A stretch of DNA of 64,000 bases. It comes from Pseudanabaena sp. M53BS1SP1A06MG (GTDB lineage: Bacteria > Cyanobacteriota > Cyanobacteriia > Pseudanabaenales > Pseudanabaenaceae). Position 1 is the stretch's first letter. Every line of letters starts with the position of its first letter. Both the position numbers and the translations under genes were made by a program. This document shows, one piece after another, positions 1 through 6,865 of this stretch. Below the pieces are notes generated by a model. It was not told where the DNA came from and did no database searches. It worked only from the letters and a program-made list of their open reading frames with translations. The stretch lies in assembly GCA_020404105.1 (NCBI GenBank), contig JADBWH010000021.1, positions 1 through 64,000 of the forward strand, read 5' to 3'.

Positions 1-163
1 GGGCTTACCGATTGGTTCGGGCAAGGTGGAATCGACGATTAAGCAAATTGGCTTCAGGGTCAAACTGGCTGGTGCTTCTTGGAGTCAACGTAATGTTCCC
101 AAGATCTTACGCTTGCGTACTGCTTTTCTTAATAATTCTCCCTCCCTAAGTATTTCTACTTAG
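1..163 (+). CDS. Transposase C-terminal end (partial, ISKra4-like)
   Basis: An open frame enters from the left edge (first full codon at base 2) and stops at 161-163. The 53 visible residues include GLPIGSGKVEST and a following basic stretch ending RLRTAFLNN, which resembles the C-terminal block of ISKra4-type transposases, where a GSG-x-ES motif carries the last acidic catalytic residue. The start and the rest of the gene lie outside the window. It marks the left border of an accessory region. The family assignment rests on motif memory only. Confidence 0.6.
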   Translation, partial: GLPIGSGKVESTIKQIGFRVKLAGASWSQRNVPKILRLRTAFLNNSPSLSIST

Positions 164-328
164 CACAAACTTGGAGTGTTCCCGGACAAAGTGGCTGGAA
201 AACTTGAGTTAAATTGATTTTTTCCCCAAGACTCGGCTTTAGAAAAATCTCGATTTGAGTTGTTTAAACCAAATAAGCTTGCTGGTGTTGTCATTACTCT
301 ATGCTTATGCTGACAAAATTAGAAATAT
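164..328. other. Intergenic stretch, nothing recognised
   Basis: This AT-rich stretch lies between the transposase stop and the first repeat module. I see no gene and no clear terminal inverted repeat, so the end of the insertion sequence could not be placed. Confidence 0.4.
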
Positions 329-405
329 CGCCTCTTCTAACCACAAATTAAGATCGCGATCGCCCAGCATTGTTTTTTGCTCAATAGTCTTGGTTATAGG
401 TTTAG
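329..405 (-). repeat. Repeat module copy A (DUF29 5'-end remnant)
   Basis: Read on the minus strand this matches the first ~24 codons of a DUF29 gene, including D-R-D-L-N-L-W-L-E-E. The start codon has become ATA (395-397) and a few other codons differ. The HepT stop codon (402-404) falls in the segment that precedes the DUF29 start in other copies, so the cassette end abuts the module. Confidence 0.7.
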
Positions 406-758
406 CTTGATGGCTTCTCTATGAGCTTTTCCAGTTTTGGCAAAATTGGCGGTAAGTTTCTATGAATTGTTTGCCAGACAATAGAAAGATTTACTTGAAA
501 ATACTCATGAGCCATTACGTTACGCATATCACTCATCTTACGCCCAGGAATTGTTGGATCGAGTGATTGAATCTCCTCTGGTATGTTTGTGGATGCTTCA
601 CCGATAATTACAAAGCTGTATAGCACAGACTGCACAACCATTTTATTCTTACTAAATTCCTCAAAGGTCATTCCATGTGTAAACTGTTCGACATCTTGAA
701 TGGCTTGCAAAATATCTGTGATTCTTAATCTCCAATCTCTAGAGGGCATAGATCGCAT
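402..758 (-). CDS. hepT: HepT-like ribonuclease toxin (DUF86)
   Basis: A 118-residue helical protein of the HepT/DUF86 HEPN family. Residues 79-86 read R-N-V-M-A-H-E-Y, the R-x4-H-x-Y motif of HEPN ribonuclease toxins. It overlaps by 20 bases with the upstream nucleotidyltransferase gene, the standard order of HepT/MntA modules, in which the nucleotidyltransferase adenylylates the tyrosine of the motif to silence the toxin. The first ATG (758) and a second at 749 are both possible starts. The pairing and motif are seen directly; toxicity is inferred from the family. Confidence 0.85.
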   Translation of the reverse strand: MRSMPSRDWRLRITDILQAIQDVEQFTHGMTFEEFSKNKMVVQSVLYSFVIIGEASTNIPEEIQSLDPTIPGRKMSDMRNVMAHEYFQVNLSIVWQTIHRNLPPILPKLEKLIEKPSS

Positions 759-1062
759 CCTTGAGTACTGGTTCCCTTAAATGCTCTTTTAATGATTCTT
801 CCATTCCTAAATCAATTTTGCAATGGAATAGATCTTCAAGAAAATATTGCACTTCAAACAGTTCAAAGAATGAGGGAGCGCTAACAAATTCAACTAAAAA
901 ATCAATATCACTATCAGGTCTAGCCTCGTCTCTTGCGACAGAGCCAAATAATCGCAAAGACTTTACGCCTAGTTTTTTTAGTTCATGGCGATGCATGGAG
1001 AGGGTTTGAAGAACATCTGAACGAGTGAGTGATTTTATTTTCTTCTCAATATTTTGGGTCAT
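739..1062 (-). CDS. mntA: MntA-like nucleotidyltransferase antitoxin
   Basis: A 107-residue minimal nucleotidyltransferase. G40-S41 followed by ten residues and D52-I-D54 gives the complete GS-x10-D-x-D active site; a third acidic residue is likely in the segment around 88-92. Its family adenylylates partner HepT. The start codon overlaps the stop of a short upstream frame as TAATG (1060-1064), and its first residues M-T-Q-N-I-E-K-K resemble the DUF29 start M-T-Q-T-I-E-Q-K of the adjoining repeat module, suggesting that the 5' end was shaped by fusion with that module. Confidence 0.85.
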   Translation of the reverse strand: MTQNIEKKIKSLTRSDVLQTLSMHRHELKKLGVKSLRLFGSVARDEARPDSDIDFLVEFVSAPSFFELFEVQYFLEDLFHCKIDLGMEESLKEHLREPVLKDAIYAL

Positions 1063-1130
1063 TAGATTACCTGCAATATATCGCTATTCGGCATTTGTTT
1101 GATTGCTTCTAAAATTTGAGTTTTAATCAT
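1062..1130 (-). pseudogene. 22-codon remnant of VapB-like antitoxin gene, coupled to mntA
   Basis: The frame begins M-I-K-T-Q-I-L-E-A-I-K-Q-M-P-N-S-D, matching the first 17 residues of the intact antitoxin gene at 5072-5269 (with R11 changed to K), then diverges and ends with TAA overlapping the mntA ATG. It also overlaps the upstream DUF29 remnant as ATGA. It may only be debris, but its position would allow translational coupling into mntA. Confidence 0.6.
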
Positions 1131-1228
1131 AGTTTTTTGAATAATTTAGGGTGAAAAACCGCCTCTTCTAACCACAAATTAAGATCGCGATCGTACAGTG
1201 TGGATTTTTGCTCAATAGTCTGGGTCAT
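1127..1228 (-). pseudogene. 33-codon DUF29 N-terminal remnant (repeat module copy B)
   Basis: The frame starts M-T-Q-T-I-E-Q-K, keeps the first ~23 DUF29 residues, and then runs through a junction sequence ending L-F-K-K-L before TGA, which overlaps the ATG of the next remnant. The copy at 4115-4216 has the same 33-codon length and the same junction, so this truncated form has been copied as a unit. Confidence 0.7.
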
Positions 1229-1276
1229 AGGTTTAGGCGATGCGATACAGCATTTATCAAGTATATCCCAAAGAAA

Positions 1277-1296
1277 CAAGGGGCTTAAGCCCCTTG
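1277..1296. terminator. 20-bp palindrome, probable terminator
   Basis: CAAGGGGCTTAAGCCCCTTG is a perfect inverted repeat 17 bases beyond the stop of the toxin gene at 1313. Identical palindromes lie after the GNAT gene (2351-2370) and after the HEPN gene (7879-7898). It is probably a minus-strand transcription end carried by the repeat module. Confidence 0.55.
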
Positions 1297-1312
1297 CCTG
1301 AGTGCATCATTC

Positions 1313-1573
1313 CTAGAAAAACTTTTCGTAGTCATCATGGCTACCAATCCAAAACCATGTCACAGCATCACCTTCTAGAATTCCTAATGCACGATAATTC
1401 CTCGTTATTCTCACAGACCAAATAGACTCTTCCGTATTAATACATTTAAAATGGAGAGAGGGATGAAATGAATTTTCCGCCCATAGGCGATAGGCTTTCC
1501 TTGTACTTTGTCTAACATCTTCATTTAGCTTTCTATATTCAAGCCAAAAGGAAGGTAAAGTGAAAGATCTCAT
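1313..1573 (-). CDS. RelE/ParE-like toxin
   Basis: An 86-residue protein with the size and layout of the RelE/ParE superfamily: a helical N-terminal half, then S-I-W-S-V-R-I-T-R-N-Y-R-A-L and a C-terminal W-F-W-I-G-S-H-D-D-Y-E-K-F-F, the usual last strand with an H-x-x-Y-like end. It overlaps the upstream antitoxin gene by four bases (ATGA), as in many type II toxin-antitoxin operons. Whether it cleaves mRNA or poisons gyrase cannot be told from this sequence. Confidence 0.75.
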   Translation of the reverse strand: MRSFTLPSFWLEYRKLNEDVRQSTRKAYRLWAENSFHPSLHFKCINTEESIWSVRITRNYRALGILEGDAVTWFWIGSHDDYEKFF

Positions 1574-1800
1574 AGTTGGTCGTAGTCAAGAGGAACAGCT
1601 TTTCCTTGAGTGATTTCTTGTTTCGCAAGACGTGCTGCTGCAACTAGCTTTGATTGGGTCTTTGCAAAGGATTTCTCCCATTTAATTTCATCTTGCAAAT
1701 CGTTGATGTATTCTCTCAGATGCTCTGTAACTCTTTCCTGTAAGCTAACAGGCAGAGTTTCCATTATTTTAACTAGAGTTGTAATTTGTGGTGAAGACAT
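1570..1800 (-). CDS. Antitoxin partner of the RelE/ParE-like toxin
   Basis: A 76-residue, charged, mostly helical protein directly upstream of and overlapping the toxin gene. Residues 1-30 (T-L-V-K-I-M-E-T-L-P) resemble cyanobacterial VapB/DUF2281-like antitoxin starts, and the C-terminal half (A-R-L-A-K-Q-E-I-T-Q-G-K) looks like the flexible toxin-wrapping tail of such antitoxins. Function is inferred mainly from gene order and size. Confidence 0.7.
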   Translation of the reverse strand: MSSPQITTLVKIMETLPVSLQERVTEHLREYINDLQDEIKWEKSFAKTQSKLVAAARLAKQEITQGKAVPLDYDQL

Positions 1801-1817
1801 ATTTTTAAAGTACTTAA

Positions 1818-1946
1818 TTAGAAGTGGATAGATATGCTGTAAATTGCTAGTAGTTCTATTAATTGACGGACTGTAATGCGGAGGTTGCGAATACAGGGTT
1901 GTCCATTCATTCGTTTAGGGTTGACAATAATGCGATCGAGTTTCAT
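1818..1946 (-). pseudogene. Truncated DUF433 antitoxin gene
   Basis: The frame starts M-K-L-D-R-I-I-V-N-P-K and continues G-Q-P-C-I-R-N-L-R-I-T-V, the conserved N-terminal block of DUF433 proteins (antitoxins often paired with DUF5615 PIN-like toxins). After about 34 residues the match ends and a stop follows at codon 43, whereas the family is usually ~75 residues. No DUF5615 gene is nearby. It is too short for ordinary gene calling and is read here as a broken gene. Confidence 0.65.
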
Positions 1947-2007
1947 AGGAGTTATTCAACTACTTTTGATACTATTTTAGCCTTAGTTATTAATCTTCAA
2001 AACAACG

Positions 2008-2205
2008 CTAAAATTTATCGACAAACTCAGTTAGGTTGCTATTTTCAGCATAGAAGGGGCGCATGATTTCAGCAGCTTATCTTAGGCTAAGTTTTTCTGG
2101 TTTGTCTATGTCTTGCCGCAGCAGCTTTAAGGCAAATTCGATTACCTCTAGGCGATCGCTATTCGGCATTTGTTTGATTGCTTCTAAAATTTGAGTTTTA
2201 AGCAT
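2008..2205 (-). pseudogene. VapB-like antitoxin gene with internal stop (repeat module copy C)
   Basis: This is a near full-length copy of the antitoxin gene at 5072-5269. It starts M-L-K-T-Q-I-L-E-A-I and matches to L-S-L-R (residue 42), where the next codon is TAA instead of the GAG of the intact copy. Beyond the stop the frame still matches to F-V-D and ends with K-F and TAG. A 42-residue product could be made but would lack the C-terminal toxin-binding part. Confidence 0.75.
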
Positions 2206-2372
2206 AGTTTTTTGAATAAGCTAGAGTAAAAAATCGCCTCTTCTAACCACAAATTAAGATCGCGATCGTATAGTGTGGATTTTTGCTCAATAGTCTGGGT
2301 CATAGGTTTAGGCGATGCGATACAGCATTTATCAAGTATATCCCAAAGAACAAGGGGCTTAAGCCCCTTGCC
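2206..2372 (-). repeat. Repeat module copy C (DUF29 5' remnant, leader and palindrome)
   Basis: It contains the 20-bp palindrome at 2351-2370, the common leader and a DUF29 5' remnant starting at 2303. Here the junction ATG has become ATGC, so the DUF29 frame runs past the antitoxin start and stops a few codons later. Together with the antitoxin copy at 2008-2205 it is the longest example of the module. Confidence 0.75.
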
Positions 2373-2411
2373 TGAATCTAATTACTCAATCCAATCAAAA
2401 TAATCCACGAT

Positions 2412-2921
2412 TTACTGGAATACTGTGATCGCATCTTTAATCCTAATCATGAGAGTCATCTCATCAATAGGCGAAACCGTAAACCCACATTTCTCATAAA
2501 AAAGCTTCGCATTCTCAGAAATAGCATGCACAAGGATAGCGCGTATTCCCGCTATCTCAGACGCTTGTAGAGTTCTTAAAATTGCGTCCTTTAGCAAGGC
2601 ACGACCAAGCCCCTTGCCCTGCCAACTGCGATCAATTGCTAACCTTCCAATCACCATTACAGGAATCGGATCGGGCATATTACGCCGCACCTTACCCGTA
2701 GCGACAGATTGAAACACTGAGCCATTAGCGAGGCAATAGAAACCAATCACAACATCACCATTACACAGGACATAGGTACGCGAAGCACCTTCTATTTCAT
2801 TTTTGATCGCTCTGTTCTTTAACCAGTCATCTAATTGACTATTGCCAGAGTCAAAACCCTTAATCTGGTGAGATAAATTAAGCTTTTCAGGCGATCGCAA
2901 ATTATCTAAACTTATTCCCAC
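2412..2921 (-). CDS. tacT: GNAT toxin, TacT-like N-acetyltransferase
   Basis: A 169-residue GNAT protein. V-I-G-R-L-A-I-D followed by R-S-W-Q-G-K-G-L-G-R-A gives the acetyl-CoA pyrophosphate-binding Q/R-x-x-G-x-G/A loop, and F-Y-E-K-C-G-F near the C-terminus supplies the conserved tyrosine. Proteins of this type acetylate the amino group of charged tRNAs and stop translation, and are neutralised by a DUF1778 partner. The start is GTG at 2921, overlapping the antitoxin gene by ten bases. The palindrome of module C follows about 40 bases after the stop. Confidence 0.85.
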   Translation of the reverse strand: MGISLDNLRSPEKLNLSHQIKGFDSGNSQLDDWLKNRAIKNEIEGASRTYVLCNGDVVIGFYCLANGSVFQSVATGKVRRNMPDPIPVMVIGRLAIDRSWQGKGLGRALLKDAILRTLQASEIAGIRAILVHAISENAKLFYEKCGFTVSPIDEMTLMIRIKDAITVFQ

Positions 2922-3208
2922 GGAGATTTATTTGTTAGTAACTTCTGTAACTTTGGATTTGGTTGAGGAACTCCATCCAATAATGCTGTAAATTCCTGAT
3001 ACTTCGATGGGTCTAAATCAAAGAAAGCCCAATCTAAAAGAACATCTTGTGCTTTCTGATATGCTGACTCAAGCATAAACTCAGAGCGCGTTTTACCCTG
3101 TACTTCCGCAGCACGATCAATGATATTCCGTTGCTCTTGTTTCACACGGATGTTAATCGTGACATCACGATTTTGGCTAGATGTGATGTTATCTATTGAA
3201 GTAGACAT
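2912..3208 (-). CDS. tacA: DUF1778 antitoxin, TacA-like
   Basis: A 98-residue protein with an N-terminal ribbon-helix-helix segment (T-I-N-I-R-V-K then R-N-I-I-D-R-A-A-E-V-Q-G-K-T-R-S-E-F-M) typical of DUF1778, followed by the linker and tail that bind the GNAT toxin. It is the first gene of the pair and overlaps the toxin start. An inverted repeat at 3258-3275 lies about 50 bases upstream and could be its autoregulatory operator. Confidence 0.85.
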   Translation of the reverse strand: MSTSIDNITSSQNRDVTINIRVKQEQRNIIDRAAEVQGKTRSEFMLESAYQKAQDVLLDWAFFDLDPSKYQEFTALLDGVPQPNPKLQKLLTNKSPWE

Positions 3209-3257
3209 AGGAATTTGCCTAACATAAATACTTCTTTAATTCTAATATTGTGTATAT

Positions 3258-3275
3258 ACAATGTCAACACATTGT
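3258..3275. promoter_or_regulatory. Candidate operator of the TacA/TacT pair
   Basis: ACAATGT-CAAC-ACATTGT is a perfect 7-bp inverted repeat upstream of the ribbon-helix-helix antitoxin gene. Such antitoxins usually repress their own promoter through sites of this kind. No binding data can be read from sequence. Confidence 0.4.
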
Positions 3276-3294
3276 CGAATTTCATGAAAAGAGA

Positions 3295-3345
3295 TCGCCT
3301 CTTCTAACCACAAATTAAGATCGCGATCGTACAGCGTTGTTTTTT
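3295..3345 (-). repeat. Repeat module copy D (short DUF29 remnant)
   Basis: It retains the DUF29 codons for Y-D-R-D-L-N-L-W-L-E-E-A-I in minus-strand sense, but the start region is degraded and no antitoxin remnant follows. It sits upstream of the tacA promoter region. Confidence 0.6.
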
Positions 3346-3444
3346 GTTAAATTTAGACAATAGTCTTTATTATCAGTTTAAGCGATGCGATGGCATAATA
3401 GGCTTAAGTGATTCAAGGATTTATCAGTGAAGAATTAAAAATAT

Positions 3445-4053
3445 ATGTCTAAAATTCCGATACTCCAACCCGATCAATCCTATACTTTTCGATACTACTT
3501 CGAGATGTCCTATGGTGCGGACGAAATTCTGGCTGAATTTGGATATACATTTGCTAGTGATCGTATTCCATTACCTAAAACAGAAGAAACTCTAAACTGG
3601 GTTCCCGAATTACGCGATCGTATCGAATCTTTCTTACCCCATATTCGACTTACTAGCGAAACTGCTCGGCGTGAAACCCTCGTCGCTCCTTTATTACTTG
3701 CTGTTACAGTCCATTGCGATTGTCAATTAAGAATTGAATATCCATTAAATGTAAATAATTGGCTAAAAGGTTATCTAGATTACCTTGTACGTTCTGCTCA
3801 TAATTTATTGGTTGTAGAGGCTAAGAATGATGATCTTACCAAAGGGTTTACTCAACTAGCAGTAGAATTAATTGCGCTCGCTGAAGCTGAAGAGCAGAAT
3901 GAACTCTATGGAGCCGTGACGATTGGTAATGTTTGGCAGTTTGGATACTTAGATGCAAAATTGAAAAAGGTAGTACAGATTACTTCGCTGTATCGGATTC
4001 CCGAGGATATCGAAGAATTAGCTCAAATTTTGGTTGGTATTATAAATCAATAA
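3445..4053 (+). CDS. PD-(D/E)XK-like protein of unknown role
   Basis: A 202-residue protein, the only plus-strand gene in this part of the island. The stretch Y-L-D-Y-L-V followed by L-L-V-V-E-A-K-N-D-D and then Q-L-A-V-E-L looks like the D ... E-x-K ... Q core of restriction-endonuclease-like proteins found in many cyanobacterial genomes without assigned function. No transmembrane segment is apparent. It stands alone between two repeat modules, so it may be a single-gene cassette. Nuclease activity is only a fold-based guess. Confidence 0.65.
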   Translation: MSKIPILQPDQSYTFRYYFEMSYGADEILAEFGYTFASDRIPLPKTEETLNWVPELRDRIESFLPHIRLTSETARRETLVAPLLLAVTVHCDCQLRIEYPLNVNNWLKGYLDYLVRSAHNLLVVEAKNDDLTKGFTQLAVELIALAEAEEQNELYGAVTIGNVWQFGYLDAKLKKVVQITSLYRIPEDIEELAQILVGIINQ

Positions 4054-4060
4054 AAGCAAT

Positions 4061-4250
4061 AGAAGCGATCGCTATTTGGCATTTGTTTGATTGCTTCTAA
4101 AATTTGAGTTTTAATCATAGTTTTTTGAATAAGTTAGAGTAACAAATCGCTTCTTCTAACCACAAATTAAGATCGCGATCATATAGCGTGGATTTTTGCT
4201 CAATGGTCTGGGTCATAGGTTTAGGCGATGCGATACAGCATTTATCAAGG
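4061..4250 (-). repeat. Repeat module copy E
   Basis: In minus-strand order it contains the leader, a 33-codon DUF29 remnant (4216-4115) and a VapB-like remnant starting at 4118 with the same ATGA overlap as copy B. The palindrome is missing because the module is joined directly to the stop region of the complete DUF29 gene at 4252. On the other side it reaches the stop of the gene at 3445-4053. Confidence 0.75.
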
Positions 4251-4251
4251 T

Positions 4252-4710
4252 TTAAGATTTTTTCCAAAAATTAGTGTTTAGCAGCAAGTCAATCTCATAG
4301 GTAAATTGCCATGTCTCAGGAAAAATCGTATTTTCATATTCTGTTTGCACAATTTCTAGAGCGTCGTTAAATAATTCGTCGAATACTGAGACTATGTGAC
4401 GTTTTAGGCTAGGAGACTGTTTGATGATTTTTTTAATCTCGTTTCTTTGTCCGATGATTGTTAACTCCCAACCTCGATAACACTCATGTAGGTTGACGTA
4501 GCAACGCTTGAGGATATGTTCAATCAATCTAGTCAAACGTGATTCTACTTCGCGCCGATCTCTACCCGCCAAACCTTCCAACTCCTCAATTAAATTTTCG
4601 ACATCTAAATTTTGAAAATCACCTGCTTTTAACTTCGCGATCGTCTCTTCTAACCACAAATTCAGATCGCGATCGTATAGCGTGGATTTTTGCTCGATAG
4701 TCTGAGTCAT
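4252..4710 (-). CDS. DUF29 family protein
   Basis: A 152-residue DUF29 protein. The opening M-T-Q-T-I-E-Q-K, Y-D-R-D-L-N-L-W-L-E-E and the later L-I-E-E-L-E-G-L-A-G-R-D-R-R-E-V-E-S-R-L block are typical of this cyanobacterium-rich family, whose function is unknown. It is the only full-length source in the window for the 5' sequence found in the repeat modules. A more distant paralogue is at 49731-50162. The stop lies two bases from module E. Confidence 0.85.
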   Translation of the reverse strand: MTQTIEQKSTLYDRDLNLWLEETIAKLKAGDFQNLDVENLIEELEGLAGRDRREVESRLTRLIEHILKRCYVNLHECYRGWELTIIGQRNEIKKIIKQSPSLKRHIVSVFDELFNDALEIVQTEYENTIFPETWQFTYEIDLLLNTNFWKKS

Positions 4711-4731
4711 AGGTTTTAGTTAGGGGATATT

Positions 4732-5025
4732 TTAGACAACATCAACCAAATCTATCTTAATTCTTTTACCTACTGCCCTAGCTGCTTTATCTAAAGTTCG
4801 TAAAGTTACAGAATCATACTCAGGATCAAGTAAGCGATCTAGTGCTGCGCGGCTAGTTTGCATAGACTTAGCCATCTTGGATTTAGTTAAGCCACGTTCC
4901 TTCATTGCTTGCTCAACTTGCCAAGCCAAAACACGCTTCAGGGCAACTTCTGTTACTTCGTTTAAAATTGCTTCCTGTTCTAGAAAGTCATCAAAAGCAG
5001 AACCTAAATGACAGTTATTAGACAT
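4732..5025 (-). CDS. XRE-type helix-turn-helix antitoxin-like protein (orphan)
   Basis: A 97-residue protein. Residues about 41-85 (V-E-Q-A-M-K-E-R-G-L-T-K-S-K-M-A-K-S-M-Q-T-S-R...) form an XRE helix-turn-helix similar to HigA-type antitoxins. No HigB-like toxin gene adjoins it: upstream is an orphan VapB-like gene and downstream DUF29. It may act as a free-standing repressor or be an antitoxin left after loss of its toxin. Confidence 0.75.
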   Translation of the reverse strand: MSNNCHLGSAFDDFLEQEAILNEVTEVALKRVLAWQVEQAMKERGLTKSKMAKSMQTSRAALDRLLDPEYDSVTLRTLDKAARAVGKRIKIDLVDVV

Positions 5026-5071
5026 GGTTAACTCCTAGCTTTATTTTTAAACTCAATTTGGCGTTTGATGG

Positions 5072-5269
5072 CTAAGGCTGATCGACAAATTCAGTTAGGG
5101 TGCTATTTTCAGCATAAAAGGGACGCATGATTTCAGCAGCCTCTCTTAAGCTAAGTTTTTCTGGTTTGTCTATGTCTTGCCGTAGCAGCTTTAAGGCAAA
5201 TTCGATTACCTCTAGGCGATCGCTATTCGGCATTTGTCTGATTGCTTCTAAAATTTGAGTTTTAATCAT
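5072..5269 (-). CDS. VapB/DUF2281-like antitoxin (orphan)
   Basis: A 65-residue protein starting M-I-K-T-Q-I-L-E-A-I-R at 5269; a longer frame upstream lacks similarity to the other copies, so the internal ATG was chosen. The L-S-L-R-E-A-A-E-I-M-R-P-F-Y-A tail is common in small cyanobacterial antitoxin-like proteins encoded before ribonuclease toxins. No toxin gene follows. It is the intact parent of the remnants at 1062-1130, 2008-2205 and ~4061-4118. Confidence 0.7.
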   Translation of the reverse strand: MIKTQILEAIRQMPNSDRLEVIEFALKLLRQDIDKPEKLSLREAAEIMRPFYAENSTLTEFVDQP

Positions 5270-5297
5270 CGTTTTTGTCCACTTATTTAAAAAGATA

Positions 5298-6842
5298 CTA
5301 TGCACAAAGAGAAACAACTAATTTCTCATCATTTATACTGTCCAAACTAATAGTTTGCCTATTTTCAAATACACCAGTTTCAATAATTGCTTTGCATAAC
5401 TTATCGATTACAGGAACTGAAACGCTATTACCGATTAACTTCATCCATTTTGCTCTTGATTCTGGCAACTTAAAATCTTTAGGGAATCCTTGTATTAAAC
5501 AGGCTTCACTTTTAGTGATTCTTCTAAATGCTTTAGGCTTATAAATTTCTTGGATAAATCTATGTTTAAATTCATCATGGCTTGATGCTTCTATTGTCTT
5601 TAAAGTTATAAAATCATTTGTGTCGCTTGCAACCAAAGTTGGAAAAATGTCAGAACTTGGTAAAAATATGCGATTCACTCCAAATAATCCTGTGCTTATC
5701 TTAGTATTTTTAAAATCATAGCGAATCTCATCACATTCAATAATTCTTTTTCTCTTAAGAGATTCAATAGTTTTTTCAATGGATATTTTTTCAGTTTTAA
5801 ATATCCTTTGAGTATTTAAATTATCAATAATAATTTTGTGATCGTTTGCAAATGAAAGCAGTATTTCTTCTTCTTTTGTTAAATTGCTAATACTATAGTC
5901 TTTTATAGTAAAACTGTACTCTTCGGACTTTAAAATTTCTAATTCAATCAGTTGATTAATTTCATCTTGATTAATTGATGAGTCTAGGGTTTGAAAGTGT
6001 TCTAATGATAATGGGTTGCCATCAAGTTCTCCATAGGCGCTTTTACGTCTATTTTTAAGCAATAACAAACAAATATCTTTTTGACGCTGAGTGGTGTCAA
6101 TAATATCCCATGAATGGATTGTTGTATGTCCATTTCTAAGATCATTAAACAAAAAATAGTCGTTAAACCCATTTGTATTTGAAAGACTCATTGTTTTTGA
6201 TTCAACTACATTTCCAAATAAGTCCATTTGGACAATTCTTGTGTCTGTTGAGGTTTTTGGTTTAATACCTAATATGTCGCCAAGTTTTAGCTTCTTGTCA
6301 ATACATTTAGGTAATGAAAATATTTCAAAGTACTTCTTGTCTTTAAAGCCAATTATGTATATGCGAATTCTATTTTGTGGTACTCCATAATCAAATGAGT
6401 TAATCACAAAGTAATTAGCGTAATATCCTGCTTTTTTAATTCTTTCTAAAATATAGGATAAAGCTTTCTTATTGCGAGGATCAACCAAGCCTTTCACATT
6501 TTCAAAAATAAAGGCTTTTGGCTGAGATTGTTGAAGTAGATAAATTGTGTCATTCCATAACTGTCCTCTATCATCATCAAAGCCTAAATTTTTACCCGCA
6601 ATAGACCAACTTTGACAAGGAACTCCAGCAGTTAGTAAGTCGTGATCAGGTAACTCTTTGATTTTAGTAATATCTCCTAAGTTGCAACTCGATTCAACTT
6701 GAAAGTTGTCACAATATGTGTTTATTGCATCTTTATCTATTTCACTAAATCCAAGGCAATGACCACCATTGTTACTTAATGCCATTTTAAAGCCGCCAAT
6801 TCCAGCAAAAAGATCAATAAAGGTAAATTTAGCGTTATTCAT
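5298..6842 (-). CDS. DNA (cytosine-5) methyltransferase of a type II R-M system
   Basis: A 514-residue C5-methyltransferase. Visible motifs are F-A-G-I-G-G-F (I, residues 12-18), P-C-Q-S with nucleophile C76 (IV), E-N-V at 114-116 (VI), Q-N-R-I-R-I-Y (VIII) and L-I-G-N-S-V near residue 465 (X). About 250 residues between VIII and IX/X contain the target-recognition region, longer than in minimal enzymes. It starts 23 bases after the endonuclease gene on the same strand. The partner suggests GGNCC-type specificity, which is inference. The region is visibly AT-rich and nearly free of HIP1 sites, consistent with acquisition. Confidence 0.92.
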   Translation of the reverse strand: MNNAKFTFIDLFAGIGGFKMALSNNGGHCLGFSEIDKDAINTYCDNFQVESSCNLGDITKIKELPDHDLLTAGVPCQSWSIAGKNLGFDDDRGQLWNDTIYLLQQSQPKAFIFENVKGLVDPRNKKALSYILERIKKAGYYANYFVINSFDYGVPQNRIRIYIIGFKDKKYFEIFSLPKCIDKKLKLGDILGIKPKTSTDTRIVQMDLFGNVVESKTMSLSNTNGFNDYFLFNDLRNGHTTIHSWDIIDTTQRQKDICLLLLKNRRKSAYGELDGNPLSLEHFQTLDSSINQDEINQLIELEILKSEEYSFTIKDYSISNLTKEEEILLSFANDHKIIIDNLNTQRIFKTEKISIEKTIESLKRKRIIECDEIRYDFKNTKISTGLFGVNRIFLPSSDIFPTLVASDTNDFITLKTIEASSHDEFKHRFIQEIYKPKAFRRITKSEACLIQGFPKDFKLPESRAKWMKLIGNSVSVPVIDKLCKAIIETGVFENRQTISLDSINDEKLVVSLCA

Positions 6843-6865
6843 TTGATATCTCCTCTTACATTTTT

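Larger units (their letters stand above)
1066..1300 (-). repeat. Repeat module copy B
   Basis: In minus-strand order it holds a 20-bp palindrome (1277-1296), a ~45-base leader, the DUF29 5' remnant and the VapB-like 5' remnant. The same order recurs at 2008-2372 and, without the palindrome, at 4061-4250. It separates the mntA/hepT cassette from the RelE/ParE-like cassette. Confidence 0.75.

Noticed and set aside
1863-2066. 67-codon plus-strand frame
   Set aside because: Its two halves are antisense to the DUF433 remnant and the VapB-like pseudogene, which explain the sequence better.
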